Source of the DNA: Bacteroidetes bacterium UBA7662
GTDB lineage: Bacteria > Bacteroidota > Bacteroidia > UBA7662
Reading direction: 5' to 3'
Assembly (NCBI GenBank): GCA_002483345.1
Contig: DLHS01000015.1
Span: 282,525-346,524, forward strand
Length of the DNA: 64,000 nucleotides
Below are positions 7,104 to 16,525 of this stretch, piece after piece (the stretch's first letter is position 1; every line of letters starts with the position of its first letter). The translations under genes were made by a program, and so were the position numbers. The notes under the pieces were generated by a model that had not been told where the DNA came from, ran no database searches, and saw only the letters and a program-made list of their open reading frames with translations.

Positions 7104-10100
7104 ATGGTTATGAAAACATCCAGACTCCTGCTGTTACTGACTGCTTTTCTTTTGGGAATCAATGCTGAGGTATTAAGTCAGCCGTGGACCTATAATTTTG
7201 GTACCGGTACAGGCACACATACAAGCAATACAGCTTCCACCAGCTTCTTGCCCTCACCGCCTTCCGGCACTGCCCGGGTGAGAGTTGGCACTAATCCAGG
7301 CTCCATAGCACTGGTGAATCCCGGGGTTTCTGGTCTTGGAAGTGGCTCAGAACTTCAAATCACCTCAAACACAGGTTCATCCTCAACCACAAAATTTTCT
7401 GTCCATGATTTTGCAGCAGGTAATAACGGCTATGTAAAATTCAGGATATCGTTTCGGGGCGGGACCAACGGCGTTTATAATTTCAGTCTGGGAGACGGCA
7501 GTTCCTTCAGTGATAACAACGCGATGAATAATACACAGATTTTTGCCGGTCTGAGATGGTCTTTGGGAGCTTCCAATGCCATCACTTACAATGTACTGAA
7601 CAATACTACCTATGGAACTACAGGTATTAGCAATACCACTACGCTTTTTACGCAGGACACTGCCACCGTTTATCTGGTAGAGATTTATGCCAATAACTCG
7701 AATGCCGGTATTGACTACGAACGTTCCGCAACAGCCTATAACCTGCCCGCAGACAGCTGGGATTTGTGGGTAGATGGTACCCGGGTCGGGACAGCGCTGG
7801 CTTCCGGCGCACTCGCCAACAATACGAACTTCGACTCATATGCCTTTAACCACCAGGTAAGTGCAACTACCCCGGGCACCCTTTACCTGGATGATATTGA
7901 ATATTCCAACAGCCTGCCGGTATCCGTTACACCAGGCGTTGTGATTAATCCCGGCAGTCATGATTTCGGCAATCTTGGAGTTGGAAATTCAAGTGCCGGG
8001 CAAACTTTTTCCATCAGTGGCACCAATCTTACCGGGGCTCCCGGTAACATCACCATAACAGCCCCGAATACTGATTTTGAAGTTTCTACAGACAACATTG
8101 CTTTTTCCGGGACCATAAATATTCCTTACAACGCCGCTACCTTAAACAGCACCAACTTCTTCGTTCGTTTTAGCCCTCAAAGTGGTGGAAGCAAAACCGG
8201 GAATCTCAGTTTCACCGGCGGCGGACTTGCTTCGTCACCCGCTATCGGCATCAGTGGTATCGCTACAACGTCCTCCACTACTTCCAATGTGATAATCGCT
8301 GCCGGCTTCTCAGAGCCTGAAAACATTGATTATGCCAGCTATCAGGCTACGGATATAAGTGATGTCAACTCCATAGAAGTGGCGCGTTTTACGGTACAGG
8401 ATGGCGGAAATGGCTTGAACGACGCGGATGTTCTGGCGACTACCCTTACAGCCATCAGTTTTACTGTGAGTGGTCACGCAAATTTGAGGAGGGTTGCCCT
8501 TTACGATGGCAGCACAGAACTGGGTGAGCTGGCTGCAGGTTCAACCAGCTCCTTTTCCGGTTTAAGCCTGGCTGTAAATGACAACAGCTCCAAAAACCTT
8601 TCAATCAGAGCAACATTCGCTGCCTCTGTCACAGACAGGGCTCAGCTGAGTTTTACCGTGAACAGCGTGAATGCGCAGGTTGCAGGGTCACTTTTTGCCG
8701 CTGCCGACGGTGGTGCCGCAACCACCTCGCTTACAGGCGACAAAAACAAAATTCAGGTAACTGCAACTGTTCTGGCCTTCCAGCAACAACCATCTAATGC
8801 AGGGGTCGGAAGTAATATGTCGCCTTCCGTAATTATACGGTCGAACGATGCTTTAGGGAATCTGGATACTGACTTCTCAGGCAACATAGCCATTACTTCT
8901 TCCGGAACACTTACCGGCAGCCCTGTTATCGTTGCTTCCGTCTCAGGAACAGCTACTTTCTCCAGTCTCAGTCACAGTGTTGCCGGCAGCAATCTCACCC
9001 TGACGGCCAAACGTAATCCGGAAAATGACCGGGATGTAACCAGTAGCAGTTTTAATGTTGTCCTGACACCGGCTGCCGGAGAAATTGTCATTAATCAGCT
9101 GAGTCCTGATTATTCAGGTGCGAGCAACGAATATGTAGAGCTGGTTAACAAAACCAACAAAACCTTCGATTTAAGCCTGCTTAAACTTAGCTATCAGTCC
9201 TCCTCAGGAAGTTCCGGATCTGCCGGTGGCAATCTCTCCGGTACTTTGGCTCCTTATAGTTTCTGGTTGCTTTCACCAGATGCGTCCATTACAGTTGGGC
9301 AAACCCAGGCACTTGAAAGGGATGGTAACATTGCAGCCGGTTTTGCCGGGAGTAATGGCCAGATCGCATTGCAAATAATCGGAGATAATACCATTATTGA
9401 CGCTGTTGGTTACGGGACATTGAGTGGTGGTACTTTTTCAGAGGGTGCGGCGGTTGCCAATCCACCGTCGGATGGCGGGTTGAAGCGCACTGCAGATGGA
9501 GAAGATACCAATGCCAATACTGCTGACTTTTCTACGGTTACACAAGCCAATATTTACCTGCGTAATTCAGGCAGCCGCCTTACGCAGACAGGCGCTACCC
9601 TCGAGGCAGGCACTTATACTGAGTTAATAGTTAACGGTAATACCAACATTGGAGGAGCAGTAACCGTCAATCGCCGGCTTACACTGGTAAACGGCACACT
9701 TACCACCCTCAATAATCTCATTTTACGGTCTGTATCATCCGATTCAACCGCTATCGTAACCGGTGGTACCAACGCCAGCATCAGTGGTCAGGTTACGGTT
9801 GAACTCTATCTGCCCTGGTTATCAGCTAACAATAACGGTTACCGTTTTGTAAGCCACCCTTTGCGAAATGCACCTCCGTTAAATACCATTACCAATCTGC
9901 CAGCCGGCACCAATACAGTCATCGGTTATGATGAAGACATGAACACTACACAAGGTGGATATGGAGCACTGAATGACCGTACTGTTACTTTAGGTTTGGG
10001 GAAAAGTATCGGAGTATGGACAAATGCGGTGAATACTTTGCGCTTTACCGGGGAACTGCAATTGGATGCCCTTTCAACTGTATCGCTGGATTATGCAGGA

Positions 10101-11093
10101 ACCTCCACTGGCTGGAATTTTATGGGAAATCCCTTCCCTGGTGCGCTCGATTGGGATGAAGTAACCCGTTCAGCTACGGTAAACAATGCCTGTTATGTCT
10201 GGATAAAGGATAATATTTCTGCAGGATCAGGCAGTTGGGGGACTTATATCAACGGAACTGCCGCCAATGGTGGCAGTAGATATCTGGCAACCGGACAAGG
10301 TTTTGTAGTAAAGGCAACAGGCAGCAGTCCTGCCCCTACCCTGGGATTCCCGCTCTCAGCCCGCGTTTCCAATCAAAATATAAGCTACCATGTCAGTCCC
10401 CCAAACCGGGAGGAATTGCGTATTCGGGTCAGTCGCTGGGACAATGGCTCCCGTTATGAAACAGTTGTAAAATTCGATCCTTTGGCAACTTCCTTTTTCG
10501 ACCCTGCATTGGATGCCGAGATGATGAGTGATGCCCGTCCGATCACTCCTGACCTCTATACGCAGGATGCCAGCGGACTCCGATACACCATCAATACACA
10601 ACCAATGCCCGGTCTGGAACACCAGATTATGCCATTACAGCTTGAGACCTTCGGTAAAGGTGACTTTAGTTTCGATTTTGACCTGACCCAGTTGCGTGCT
10701 GTGGAAAGATTAGAGTTGGAGGATACTAAAATCAACCGCTTTTACCAGGTTATGAACAATTATCAGCATGTTTTCCAAACAGACAGTAACGACGCCGTTG
10801 GCCGTTTCCGTCTTCACTTTAACCGTCAGCAACGAACAGATGCCAATGTTTCTGTGGCATCGCAGACCTTGTCACAGGTGAATATCTACAGCTACGGCAG
10901 TGAATTGTTTGTAATAGGATTAGAAACCGCTGATGCTGTGCAGTTAACAGACCTGAGTGGTCGTACGATTTGCGAATATAGAAATGTAAACCTCACCTCA
11001 GGTGCACTCAAACCTATGGTAGCATCAGGCACTTACCTGGTCCGGCTTATTGCCAAAGGCGGTTGTAAAACGGTCAAAGTTGTAATTCAATAG
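7104..11093 (+). CDS. Very large secreted protein with lamin-tail-like domain and T9SS C-terminal sorting region
   Basis: About 1329 aa, exported by Sec (signal peptide around MKTSRLLLLLTAFLLGINA) and probably by T9SS. The ATGs at 7104 and 7110 are both possible; a TTG at 7089 is less likely because it adds a polar stretch before the signal. Domains by eye: a beta-rich N-terminal part, an Ig-like segment with the phrase GSHDFGNLGVG (about residue 290), further Ig-like repeats, a lamin-tail-like domain (GEIVINQLSPDYSGASNEYV to IIDAVGYG), a beta segment, and a final region ending in a short strand with VKVVIQ, typical of type A sorting signals. No catalytic motif was found. A surface or adhesion role is inferred. 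A PID-CTERM-like small gene follows 21 bp later. Confidence 0.82.
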   Translation: MVMKTSRLLLLLTAFLLGINAEVLSQPWTYNFGTGTGTHTSNTASTSFLPSPPSGTARVRVGTNPGSIALVNPGVSGLGSGSELQITSNTGSSSTTKFSVHDFAAGNNGYVKFRISFRGGTNGVYNFSLGDGSSFSDNNAMNNTQIFAGLRWSLGASNAITYNVLNNTTYGTTGISNTTTLFTQDTATVYLVEIYANNSNAGIDYERSATAYNLPADSWDLWVDGTRVGTALASGALANNTNFDSYAFNHQVSATTPGTLYLDDIEYSNSLPVSVTPGVVINPGSHDFGNLGVGNSSAGQTFSISGTNLTGAPGNITITAPNTDFEVSTDNIAFSGTINIPYNAATLNSTNFFVRFSPQSGGSKTGNLSFTGGGLASSPAIGISGIATTSSTTSNVIIAAGFSEPENIDYASYQATDISDVNSIEVARFTVQDGGNGLNDADVLATTLTAISFTVSGHANLRRVALYDGSTELGELAAGSTSSFSGLSLAVNDNSSKNLSIRATFAASVTDRAQLSFTVNSVNAQVAGSLFAAADGGAATTSLTGDKNKIQVTATVLAFQQQPSNAGVGSNMSPSVIIRSNDALGNLDTDFSGNIAITSSGTLTGSPVIVASVSGTATFSSLSHSVAGSNLTLTAKRNPENDRDVTSSSFNVVLTPAAGEIVINQLSPDYSGASNEYVELVNKTNKTFDLSLLKLSYQSSSGSSGSAGGNLSGTLAPYSFWLLSPDASITVGQTQALERDGNIAAGFAGSNGQIALQIIGDNTIIDAVGYGTLSGGTFSEGAAVANPPSDGGLKRTADGEDTNANTADFSTVTQANIYLRNSGSRLTQTGATLEAGTYTELIVNGNTNIGGAVTVNRRLTLVNGTLTTLNNLILRSVSSDSTAIVTGGTNASISGQVTVELYLPWLSANNNGYRFVSHPLRNAPPLNTITNLPAGTNTVIGYDEDMNTTQGGYGALNDRTVTLGLGKSIGVWTNAVNTLRFTGELQLDALSTVSLDYAGTSTGWNFMGNPFPGALDWDEVTRSATVNNACYVWIKDNISAGSGSWGTYINGTAANGGSRYLATGQGFVVKATGSSPAPTLGFPLSARVSNQNISYHVSPPNREELRIRVSRWDNGSRYETVVKFDPLATSFFDPALDAEMMSDARPITPDLYTQDASGLRYTINTQPMPGLEHQIMPLQLETFGKGDFSFDFDLTQLRAVERLELEDTKINRFYQVMNNYQHVFQTDSNDAVGRFRLHFNRQQRTDANVSVASQTLSQVNIYSYGSELFVIGLETADAVQLTDLSGRTICEYRNVNLTSGALKPMVASGTYLVRLIAKGGCKTVKVVIQ

Positions 11094-11114
11094 AATATCC
11101 TTAAAACCAATACC

Positions 11115-11321
11115 ATGAGAAATACATTCACGCTTCGTTTTATATTGGCCCTAAGCCTGTTGTTTGCCTCCACTGCTGTCATGGCTCAACTTCCACCTGA
11201 ACCGCCGGCAGGCCCCGAATCAGTACCTATCGATGGGGGCCTCAGTCTGCTTCTGGCCGCCGGAGCTGCGTTGGGTGGCAAAAAAGCCTGGGATGCCCGC
11301 CGGAAAAACAGTCAGCTTTAA
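11115..11321 (+). CDS. Short PID-CTERM-like sorting-domain peptide
   Basis: A 68-aa protein: a signal peptide (MRNTFTLRFILALSLLFAS... to AVMAQ), a short proline-rich linker (LPPEPPAGPESV), then PIDGG, a hydrophobic segment (LSLLLAAGAALGG) and a basic tail (KKAWDARRK). This tripartite end is what I recall as the PID-CTERM domain of Bacteroidota, usually found in very small proteins that are little more than a signal peptide plus the sorting tag. It lies 21 bp after the large secreted protein, on the same strand, so it is probably cotranscribed. The mature protein would be about 40 residues. Its biochemical role is unknown to me. Confidence 0.75.
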   Translation: MRNTFTLRFILALSLLFASTAVMAQLPPEPPAGPESVPIDGGLSLLLAAGAALGGKKAWDARRKNSQL

Positions 11322-11347
11322 GCAGGCTTTGTATTTAGCATCAGACA

Positions 11348-11486
11348 TTGAGATTTCGAGAAGCGAGAGACAAGACTTTAGTGCTGCAAATGCGGCATTG
11401 TTTATACGGCTTGTAGTTTACGTTAAACGGGAAGCCATACCCATGTGGTGAATGAAAGTCTCGTCTCTCGCTTCTCGAAATCTCAA
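11348..11486. repeat. Long inverted repeat, copy 1 of a dispersed intergenic element
   Basis: Arms 11348-11379 and 11455-11486 are 32 bp each and pair with a single mismatch; the core is GAGATTTCGAGAAGCGAGA. A 75-bp centre separates them. The element sits between the PID-CTERM-like gene and fhs, which converge. A closely related arm (25 of 27 bases identical from 11342) recurs at 49624, also followed by an inverted copy. It contains no transposase and is too short to be an insertion sequence; a small non-autonomous repeat is the likely class. Confidence 0.88.
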
Positions 11487-11597
11487 CATCAAAGTCAACC
11501 TGCGTCGCCCGGGGTATTTGTGACCCCAAATCATAAAAAATCAGCTTCACTTGCCCGCTAGCATGTGTTTTCGTCAGATGATTATATTCCAGTCAAT

Positions 11598-13268
11598 TCA
11601 AAAAAGCCCGCTGATATTACCCGCTTCGTCTATGTCTATGCCTTCCGCTGCAGGCACATTGGGTAATCCCGGCATTCGCATGATTTCACCGGCAATCGGG
11701 ATAATAAAACCCGCTCCTGAGGCAAACTCTACTTCACGAATGGTAATGGTGAAATCTTCTGGGGCACCCAGCGATTTGGCATTATCGGAGAAAGAATACT
11801 GCGTTTTGGCAATACAGATAGGGAGATTACCAAAACCAAGCTTTTCTATGAGTTTGACATCTGCCAGGGCTTTCGGCTGGAAAATCACCTCTTTCGCCCG
11901 GTAAATTTCATGGGCCACCGTACGAATCTTATCCACAATGGGCATTTCATCAGAATAAAGAAAACGATGCGGATGTTTTTGCTTCTTACATTGTTCTACA
12001 ACCAGTTTGGCTAGTTTTTCAGCCCCTGCTCCGCCTTTTGCCCATACTTCAACTACTGAAGCCTTGAAGCCTACTTCTTCACACATGGCAATGACTTCTG
12101 CCAGCTCATGCTCCGTATCGGATGGGAAGCGATTTATCGCAATTACAGGCTGTAATCCGAACTTTCTGACATTTTCTGCATGTCTTTTCAGATTCACAAA
12201 GCCGGCATGCAGAGCGCGTTCATCTTCCGTGTTAAGCTCCTTCAGTGCTTTGCCACCATGGTACTTGAGTGCCCTGATAGTCGCCACGAGCACCACCACT
12301 TTGGGAGATATACCCCCTGCCCTGCACTTCAGGTCAAGGAACTTTTCTCCACCCAGATCAAAGGCAAAACCAGCCTCCGTCACTACATAGGAGCGTAAAC
12401 TCATAGCCATTTTGGTAGCCAGTATGGTATTTGTACCCTGAGCAATATTGGCAAACGGACCACCGTGTAAAATCACCGGATTGCCGGCAAGTGTTTGTAC
12501 CAGATTGGGTTTGATAGCCTCCTTCAACAAAGCTGCCATGGCGCCTTCAGCCTTTATGTCTCTTGCAAAAACAGGCTGCCCCCCGAAGCTTTTGCCGATG
12601 TAAATATTCCCTAATCGTCGCTTCAAATCATTGATTCCTGTACTGAAACATAGAATGGCCATTACTTCTGAAGCGGCGGTAATATCAAAACCTGTTTCCC
12701 GCATAAAGCCGTTAGTTGCGCCTCCCATACCAACCACTATTTGTCTCAGGGCACGGTCGTTTACATCGAATACCCTTTTCCAACGAACCGTTCGCGGATC
12801 TATATGCACGTGTGGGTCTTTGGCCTGAATGGCATTGTCAATCAGCGCTGAAAGCAGGTTATGTGCTTTCTCAATGGCAGAAAAATCACCTGTAAAATGC
12901 AGGTTGATATCCTCCATAGGAAGTACCTGGGCATATCCACCCCCTGTCGCCCCTCCTTTCATGCCAAAAACCGGCCCCATTGAAGGTTCCCTGAGGGCAG
13001 CCATGGCATCAGCACCTATCCGGTTCAGGGCATCTGCCAATCCAATGCTTACAGTTGTTTTCCCTTCTCCTGCCGGAGTCGGTGTCATGGCCGAAACCAG
13101 TATCAGGTTAGCAAGTGCTACTTTACTTTCATCAATGATCCGCAAAGGCAATTTGGCCTTGTCGTGGCCGTATGGCAGCAAGTCTTCCGCCGAAAGTCCA
13201 ACTTTCTGAGCAATCTGACCAATAGGTTCTGCCGTAAACTTACGGGCTATTTCCAAATCGGAGGGCAT
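11598..13268 (-). CDS. fhs: Formate--tetrahydrofolate ligase
   Basis: A 556-aa cytosolic ligase that makes 10-formyl-tetrahydrofolate from formate, THF and ATP for purine and formyl-methionyl-tRNA synthesis. The N-terminus MPSDLEIARKF is typical of the family. The P loop PAGEGKTT is at residues 65-72, followed by the family strings EPSMGPVFGMKGGATGGG and FTGDFSAIEKAHNLLSA. The glycine-rich GGAGAEKLA and IAKTQYSFSD regions near the C-terminus are intact, and the length is normal. It is divergent from elbB, with only 68 bp between the starts, so the two promoters must be close together or share control. Confidence 0.97.
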   Translation of the reverse strand: MPSDLEIARKFTAEPIGQIAQKVGLSAEDLLPYGHDKAKLPLRIIDESKVALANLILVSAMTPTPAGEGKTTVSIGLADALNRIGADAMAALREPSMGPVFGMKGGATGGGYAQVLPMEDINLHFTGDFSAIEKAHNLLSALIDNAIQAKDPHVHIDPRTVRWKRVFDVNDRALRQIVVGMGGATNGFMRETGFDITAASEVMAILCFSTGINDLKRRLGNIYIGKSFGGQPVFARDIKAEGAMAALLKEAIKPNLVQTLAGNPVILHGGPFANIAQGTNTILATKMAMSLRSYVVTEAGFAFDLGGEKFLDLKCRAGGISPKVVVLVATIRALKYHGGKALKELNTEDERALHAGFVNLKRHAENVRKFGLQPVIAINRFPSDTEHELAEVIAMCEEVGFKASVVEVWAKGGAGAEKLAKLVVEQCKKQKHPHRFLYSDEMPIVDKIRTVAHEIYRAKEVIFQPKALADVKLIEKLGFGNLPICIAKTQYSFSDNAKSLGAPEDFTITIREVEFASGAGFIIPIAGEIMRMPGLPNVPAAEGIDIDEAGNISGLF

Positions 13269-13336
13269 ATGGGTTTGATTTAAGATGTGAACGAAATTCG
13301 GACAAAAAGGGCTATTTTTAATACAAATTCTTCAAA

Positions 13337-14026
13337 ATGAAAAAAGCCCGAATAGCCGTTTTGCTCGCCGGTTGTGGTGTTTATGATGGCAGTGAAATCC
13401 ATGAAGCGGTCTTTACCATGCTGGCCATTCAGGAAAGCGGCAATTCTTATCAGTGCTTTGCCCCTGACAAACCCCAATATCATGTTATCAATCATTTTAC
13501 CGGGCAGGAAGAGTCTCAGCCTCGTAATGTACTGCATGAAGCAGCCCGGATTGCACGCGGTGATATAAAGGCACTGGAAACATTAAATGTGGCCGATTTT
13601 GATGCACTTATCATCCCAGGGGGCTTCGGCGCTGCCAAAAACCTGAATCAATGGGCAATCGCAGGGCCGGATGGCATGATTGACGGGGACGTAAAAGCCG
13701 TAATTCTCGCCTTCAGTGCAGCTGGAAAAGTATTGGGCGCGCTTTGTATGGGTCCGACCGTGCTGGCCAAGGCATTCGAAGATACAGACATTTCCCCCCT
13801 GCTGACGGTTGGCACCACCAGTGAACCATCCCCTTATGATATTGCGGCCATCAGTGCCGGAATGACCAGTCTGGGAAGTAAGGTTGTCATGAAAACCATA
13901 GCTGAAATTGCCGTTGATAAGAAACACAAAATCGTAACAGCACCCTGCTATATGATGGAAGCCAGTATACTGCAAGTGCGTGAAAACGCCCGGCAATTGG
14001 TTGATGCGGTAATCTCCTTGTGCTGA
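13337..14026 (+). CDS. elbB: ElbB-like DJ-1/PfpI-superfamily glyoxalase
   Basis: A 229-aa member of the DJ-1/PfpI superfamily resembling E. coli ElbB (glyoxalase III-like). The N-terminus MKKARIAVLLAGCGVYDG and the phrase IHEAVFTMLAIQ match the ElbB subgroup. The nucleophilic-elbow cysteine is Cys137 in GALCMGP, and the PGGFGAAKNL loop is present. It lies divergent to fhs and convergent with the DUF2062 gene, the stops being 2 bp apart. A 7-of-8 match to the -7 box (TATTTTTA, 13313-13320) precedes the start. The physiological substrate is uncertain; aldehyde detoxification is the family guess. Confidence 0.9.
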   Translation: MKKARIAVLLAGCGVYDGSEIHEAVFTMLAIQESGNSYQCFAPDKPQYHVINHFTGQEESQPRNVLHEAARIARGDIKALETLNVADFDALIIPGGFGAAKNLNQWAIAGPDGMIDGDVKAVILAFSAAGKVLGALCMGPTVLAKAFEDTDISPLLTVGTTSEPSPYDIAAISAGMTSLGSKVVMKTIAEIAVDKKHKIVTAPCYMMEASILQVRENARQLVDAVISLC

Positions 14027-14028
14027 AT

Positions 14029-14505
14029 TCAGGCCACGCTCATCTTTCGGCGCGCATAACTCAATAAAAGACGATACAGTAAATAACTGAGGGGAAGCGT
14101 ACAAATAGCCCAACCGATGATTGCAGCTATTCCCCACTGTATTGCCTGTTCGCCAAACCGTTTTGATATTTTTAAGACATCATGAAGTCCGAAATCTGCC
14201 GGTATCTGCCAATGGGTAAAATAGCTACCCAACATGGTAAAAGGGACGATTAGTGCAATCTGAACCGGATACAAACCATATAAAATCAACAACACCAGCG
14301 GTAGATGAAGTCTGGCAATCCAGCAAATGACAATACAAATCAGGGTGGTTGGACCAATGATAGGAAAAAGTGCGGCAATCAGTCCAAAGGCTGCGGAAGC
14401 GGCCCACTTTTCCGGGGTCATTCCGCTGGTCAGCAGCTTCCCTGTTTGCAGTAGTAATTTCCTGAAACGATTCATCCTTTCGCAAGATGCGTCCCGAAGA
14501 GCCAT
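14029..14505 (-). CDS. DUF2062 membrane protein
   Basis: A 158-aa inner-membrane protein of the DUF2062 family. The motif TPEKWAASAAFGLIAALFP followed by IGPTT is the family signature (conserved Pro-Glu, then a helix with FxP and a G-x-x-T turn). Three hydrophobic stretches follow (about 50-70, 73-95 and 125-145). The ATG at 14505 adds MALRDASCER; the internal ATG at 14475 (MNRFRK) is an equally good start. It is convergent with elbB. The function of the family is not established. Confidence 0.8.
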   Translation of the reverse strand: MALRDASCERMNRFRKLLLQTGKLLTSGMTPEKWAASAAFGLIAALFPIIGPTTLICIVICWIARLHLPLVLLILYGLYPVQIALIVPFTMLGSYFTHWQIPADFGLHDVLKISKRFGEQAIQWGIAAIIGWAICTLPLSYLLYRLLLSYARRKMSVA

Positions 14506-14633
14506 TCTTGTAGTTACGAATGTAAAGCTTAACCCAGAGGTAATCTAATTCCGGATCGAAATCGGCAAGAATAGACCCCGGTCATTTTCCATTCAGGGGC
14601 AAAATCACTAACATTGCCACATAATTTCATACT

Positions 14634-15860
14634 ATGAACAAGATCAAAGTAGCCAATCCTGTTGTAGAGCTGGATGGCGATGAGATGACCCGCATCATCT
14701 GGCAGTATATCAAAGACAAACTGATACTCCCTTATCTCGATCTCGATATCAAATATTTCGATCTGGGCATGGAGTACCGGGATCAAACCAACGACCAGGT
14801 AACCATTGATGCTGCAGAGGCTATCAAAAAATACAATGTGGGAATCAAATGTGCCACCATTACCCCGGATGAAGCACGCGTAGCGGAGTTCGAACTGAAA
14901 CAGATGTGGAAATCTCCCAACGGCACTATCCGCAACATACTCGACGGAACGGTTTTCCGTGAACCCATTGTCATCAATAATATCCCTCGCCTGGTTCCTA
15001 ACTGGACTGCCCCTATCTGCATAGGTCGTCATGCTTTTGGTGATCAGTACCGTGCTACAGATTTTGTAACCAAAGGAAAAGGTAAACTCACCATCCGTTT
15101 TGAAGGAGAAGATGGTCAGGTAATAGCGCATGAAGTCTACAACTTCAAAGGTGATGGTGTGGCCTTGGCCATGTACAATACGGATGAGTCAATTATTGGT
15201 TTCGCCCGCGCCTGTTTCAACCAGGCATTGATAAAAAAATGGCCCTTATACCTGTCGACTAAAAACACCATCCTCAAAAAATACGATGGTCGCTTCAAAG
15301 ACATTTTTGAAGACATCTATCAGAAAGAGTTTAAGACACGTTTCGCTGCAGCCGGCATTACCTATGAGCACCGACTTATCGACGATATGGTGGCTTCTGC
15401 TCTTAAATGGAACGGGAATTTTGTGTGGGCCTGCAAAAACTACGATGGCGACGTTCAATCCGACACCGTTGCCCAGGGCTTTGGTTCACTTGGTCTGATG
15501 ACATCCGTGCTGGTTACACCCGATGGTAAAACCATGGAAGCAGAAGCTGCTCATGGTACGGTAACCCGCCACTTCCGCAACTACCAACAAGGTAAACCTA
15601 CCAGCACCAACCCCATCGCCAGTATTTTTGCCTGGACACGTGGTTTGGCCTTTAGGGGGAAACTGGATAATAACCAGGCATTGATCGATTTCTGTGAAAA
15701 ACTGGAGACTGTTTGTATTGAAACAGTTGAAGCGGGTCATATGACGAAGGACCTGGCTGTTTGTATTCACGGTAATGAGGTGAAACATGGTGCTCACTAC
15801 CTCTACACAGAAGAATTCCTCGATAAACTCAATGAAAACCTGAGTAAAAAACTCCGCTGA
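14634..15860 (+). CDS. icd: NADP-dependent isocitrate dehydrogenase, eukaryote-like homodimeric type
   Basis: A 408-aa NADP-linked isocitrate dehydrogenase producing 2-oxoglutarate and NADPH in the TCA cycle. The sequence is of the IDH1/IDH2-like (subfamily II) type, not the E. coli type: VVELDGDEMTRIIW at the start, the substrate loop KSPNGTIRNILDGTVFREPI with the Arg and Ser/Thr contacts, and the metal-binding region ending AEAAHGTVTRHFR. Length and motifs are complete. A 13-bp-stem hairpin with flanking A and T runs lies 20 bp after the stop, shared with the convergent DUF6580 gene. Confidence 0.97.
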   Translation: MNKIKVANPVVELDGDEMTRIIWQYIKDKLILPYLDLDIKYFDLGMEYRDQTNDQVTIDAAEAIKKYNVGIKCATITPDEARVAEFELKQMWKSPNGTIRNILDGTVFREPIVINNIPRLVPNWTAPICIGRHAFGDQYRATDFVTKGKGKLTIRFEGEDGQVIAHEVYNFKGDGVALAMYNTDESIIGFARACFNQALIKKWPLYLSTKNTILKKYDGRFKDIFEDIYQKEFKTRFAAAGITYEHRLIDDMVASALKWNGNFVWACKNYDGDVQSDTVAQGFGSLGLMTSVLVTPDGKTMEAEAAHGTVTRHFRNYQQGKPTSTNPIASIFAWTRGLAFRGKLDNNQALIDFCEKLETVCIETVEAGHMTKDLAVCIHGNEVKHGAHYLYTEEFLDKLNENLSKKLR

Positions 15861-15879
15861 TTCTGGCGGGAAGGGCATT

Positions 15880-15915
15880 AAAAAGCCCGATGTTCGGAAG
15901 AGCATCGGGCTTTTT
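15880..15915. terminator. Bidirectional intrinsic terminator
   Basis: Perfect 13-bp stem AAAAAGCCCGATG (15880-15892) / CATCGGGCTTTTT (15903-15915) with a 10-base loop. A run of A on the left and T on the right lets it end both icd (plus strand) and the convergent gene (minus strand). Confidence 0.92.
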
Positions 15916-15932
15916 GCTATAATACCAAAAGC

Positions 15933-16487
15933 TTATCGTTGAATGGCCAGCACCGGAATTCTTTTCTGCAGCAGTGCGAAGCCTCCGAAAAGAATACCAC
16001 TGTAAATCAGGTCACCGGCAAAACTATTCTGAATGAATGGAATAGCAGCGATATAACAGGCCATTAAGCCAGTGAGATCCTGCGTATAGAAAGTACTACC
16101 TGCCCATAGGGTAAGGTTTGAAACAATGAAAAACACGGCGGAGGCCAGTATGCTTCTGGAACCCACACCAACAACATTTACTTTTTTCAGGGTAGTCCCC
16201 ATCCAGACGAAGAACATATAACAACCATATATGCCCAAAGTCCCTGGTTCCAGAAAATACGACAGATCGTTATAATTGTACAGCAGGCTGTTGACCAATA
16301 AATCACTCAACAGGGCTGCAAGCAACATCAGCCCAAACCGATGGCGGTTATGCATTAACTGGGCACCGCCAAAAACAGCGATGGCAGCCATGGGTGTAAA
16401 ATTCACCGGGTGTGGCAACAAACGGGTCAGTGCCATGCCAAACATGATGGCACCAATGGTGAGCAGACGGGTATTGTTAGTTTGCAT
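15933..16487 (-). CDS. DUF6580-like integral membrane protein
   Basis: A 184-aa membrane protein. The segment LTRLLPHPVNFTPMAAIAVFGG is the recognisable family part (conserved R-x-x-PHPxNFTP). Hydrophobic segments follow through the rest (about 46-66, 80-95, 105-125, 150-175). The family is common in Bacteroidota, and a small-molecule transport role is often supposed because of a resemblance to ECF S-components; that is not shown here. It lies 38 bp downstream of the queuosine-precursor transporter gene on the same strand, so the two are probably cotranscribed, which makes a transport role a reasonable guess. Confidence 0.72.
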   Translation of the reverse strand: MQTNNTRLLTIGAIMFGMALTRLLPHPVNFTPMAAIAVFGGAQLMHNRHRFGLMLLAALLSDLLVNSLLYNYNDLSYFLEPGTLGIYGCYMFFVWMGTTLKKVNVVGVGSRSILASAVFFIVSNLTLWAGSTFYTQDLTGLMACYIAAIPFIQNSFAGDLIYSGILFGGFALLQKRIPVLAIQR

Positions 16488-16525
16488 AGTTCATAATTAT
16501 CGAAGCAAATTTAGATAAAACTATG

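Noticed and set aside
15486..15905. 139-codon minus-strand open frame at the end of icd
   Set aside because: Antisense to icd and overlaps the terminator; no supporting feature.
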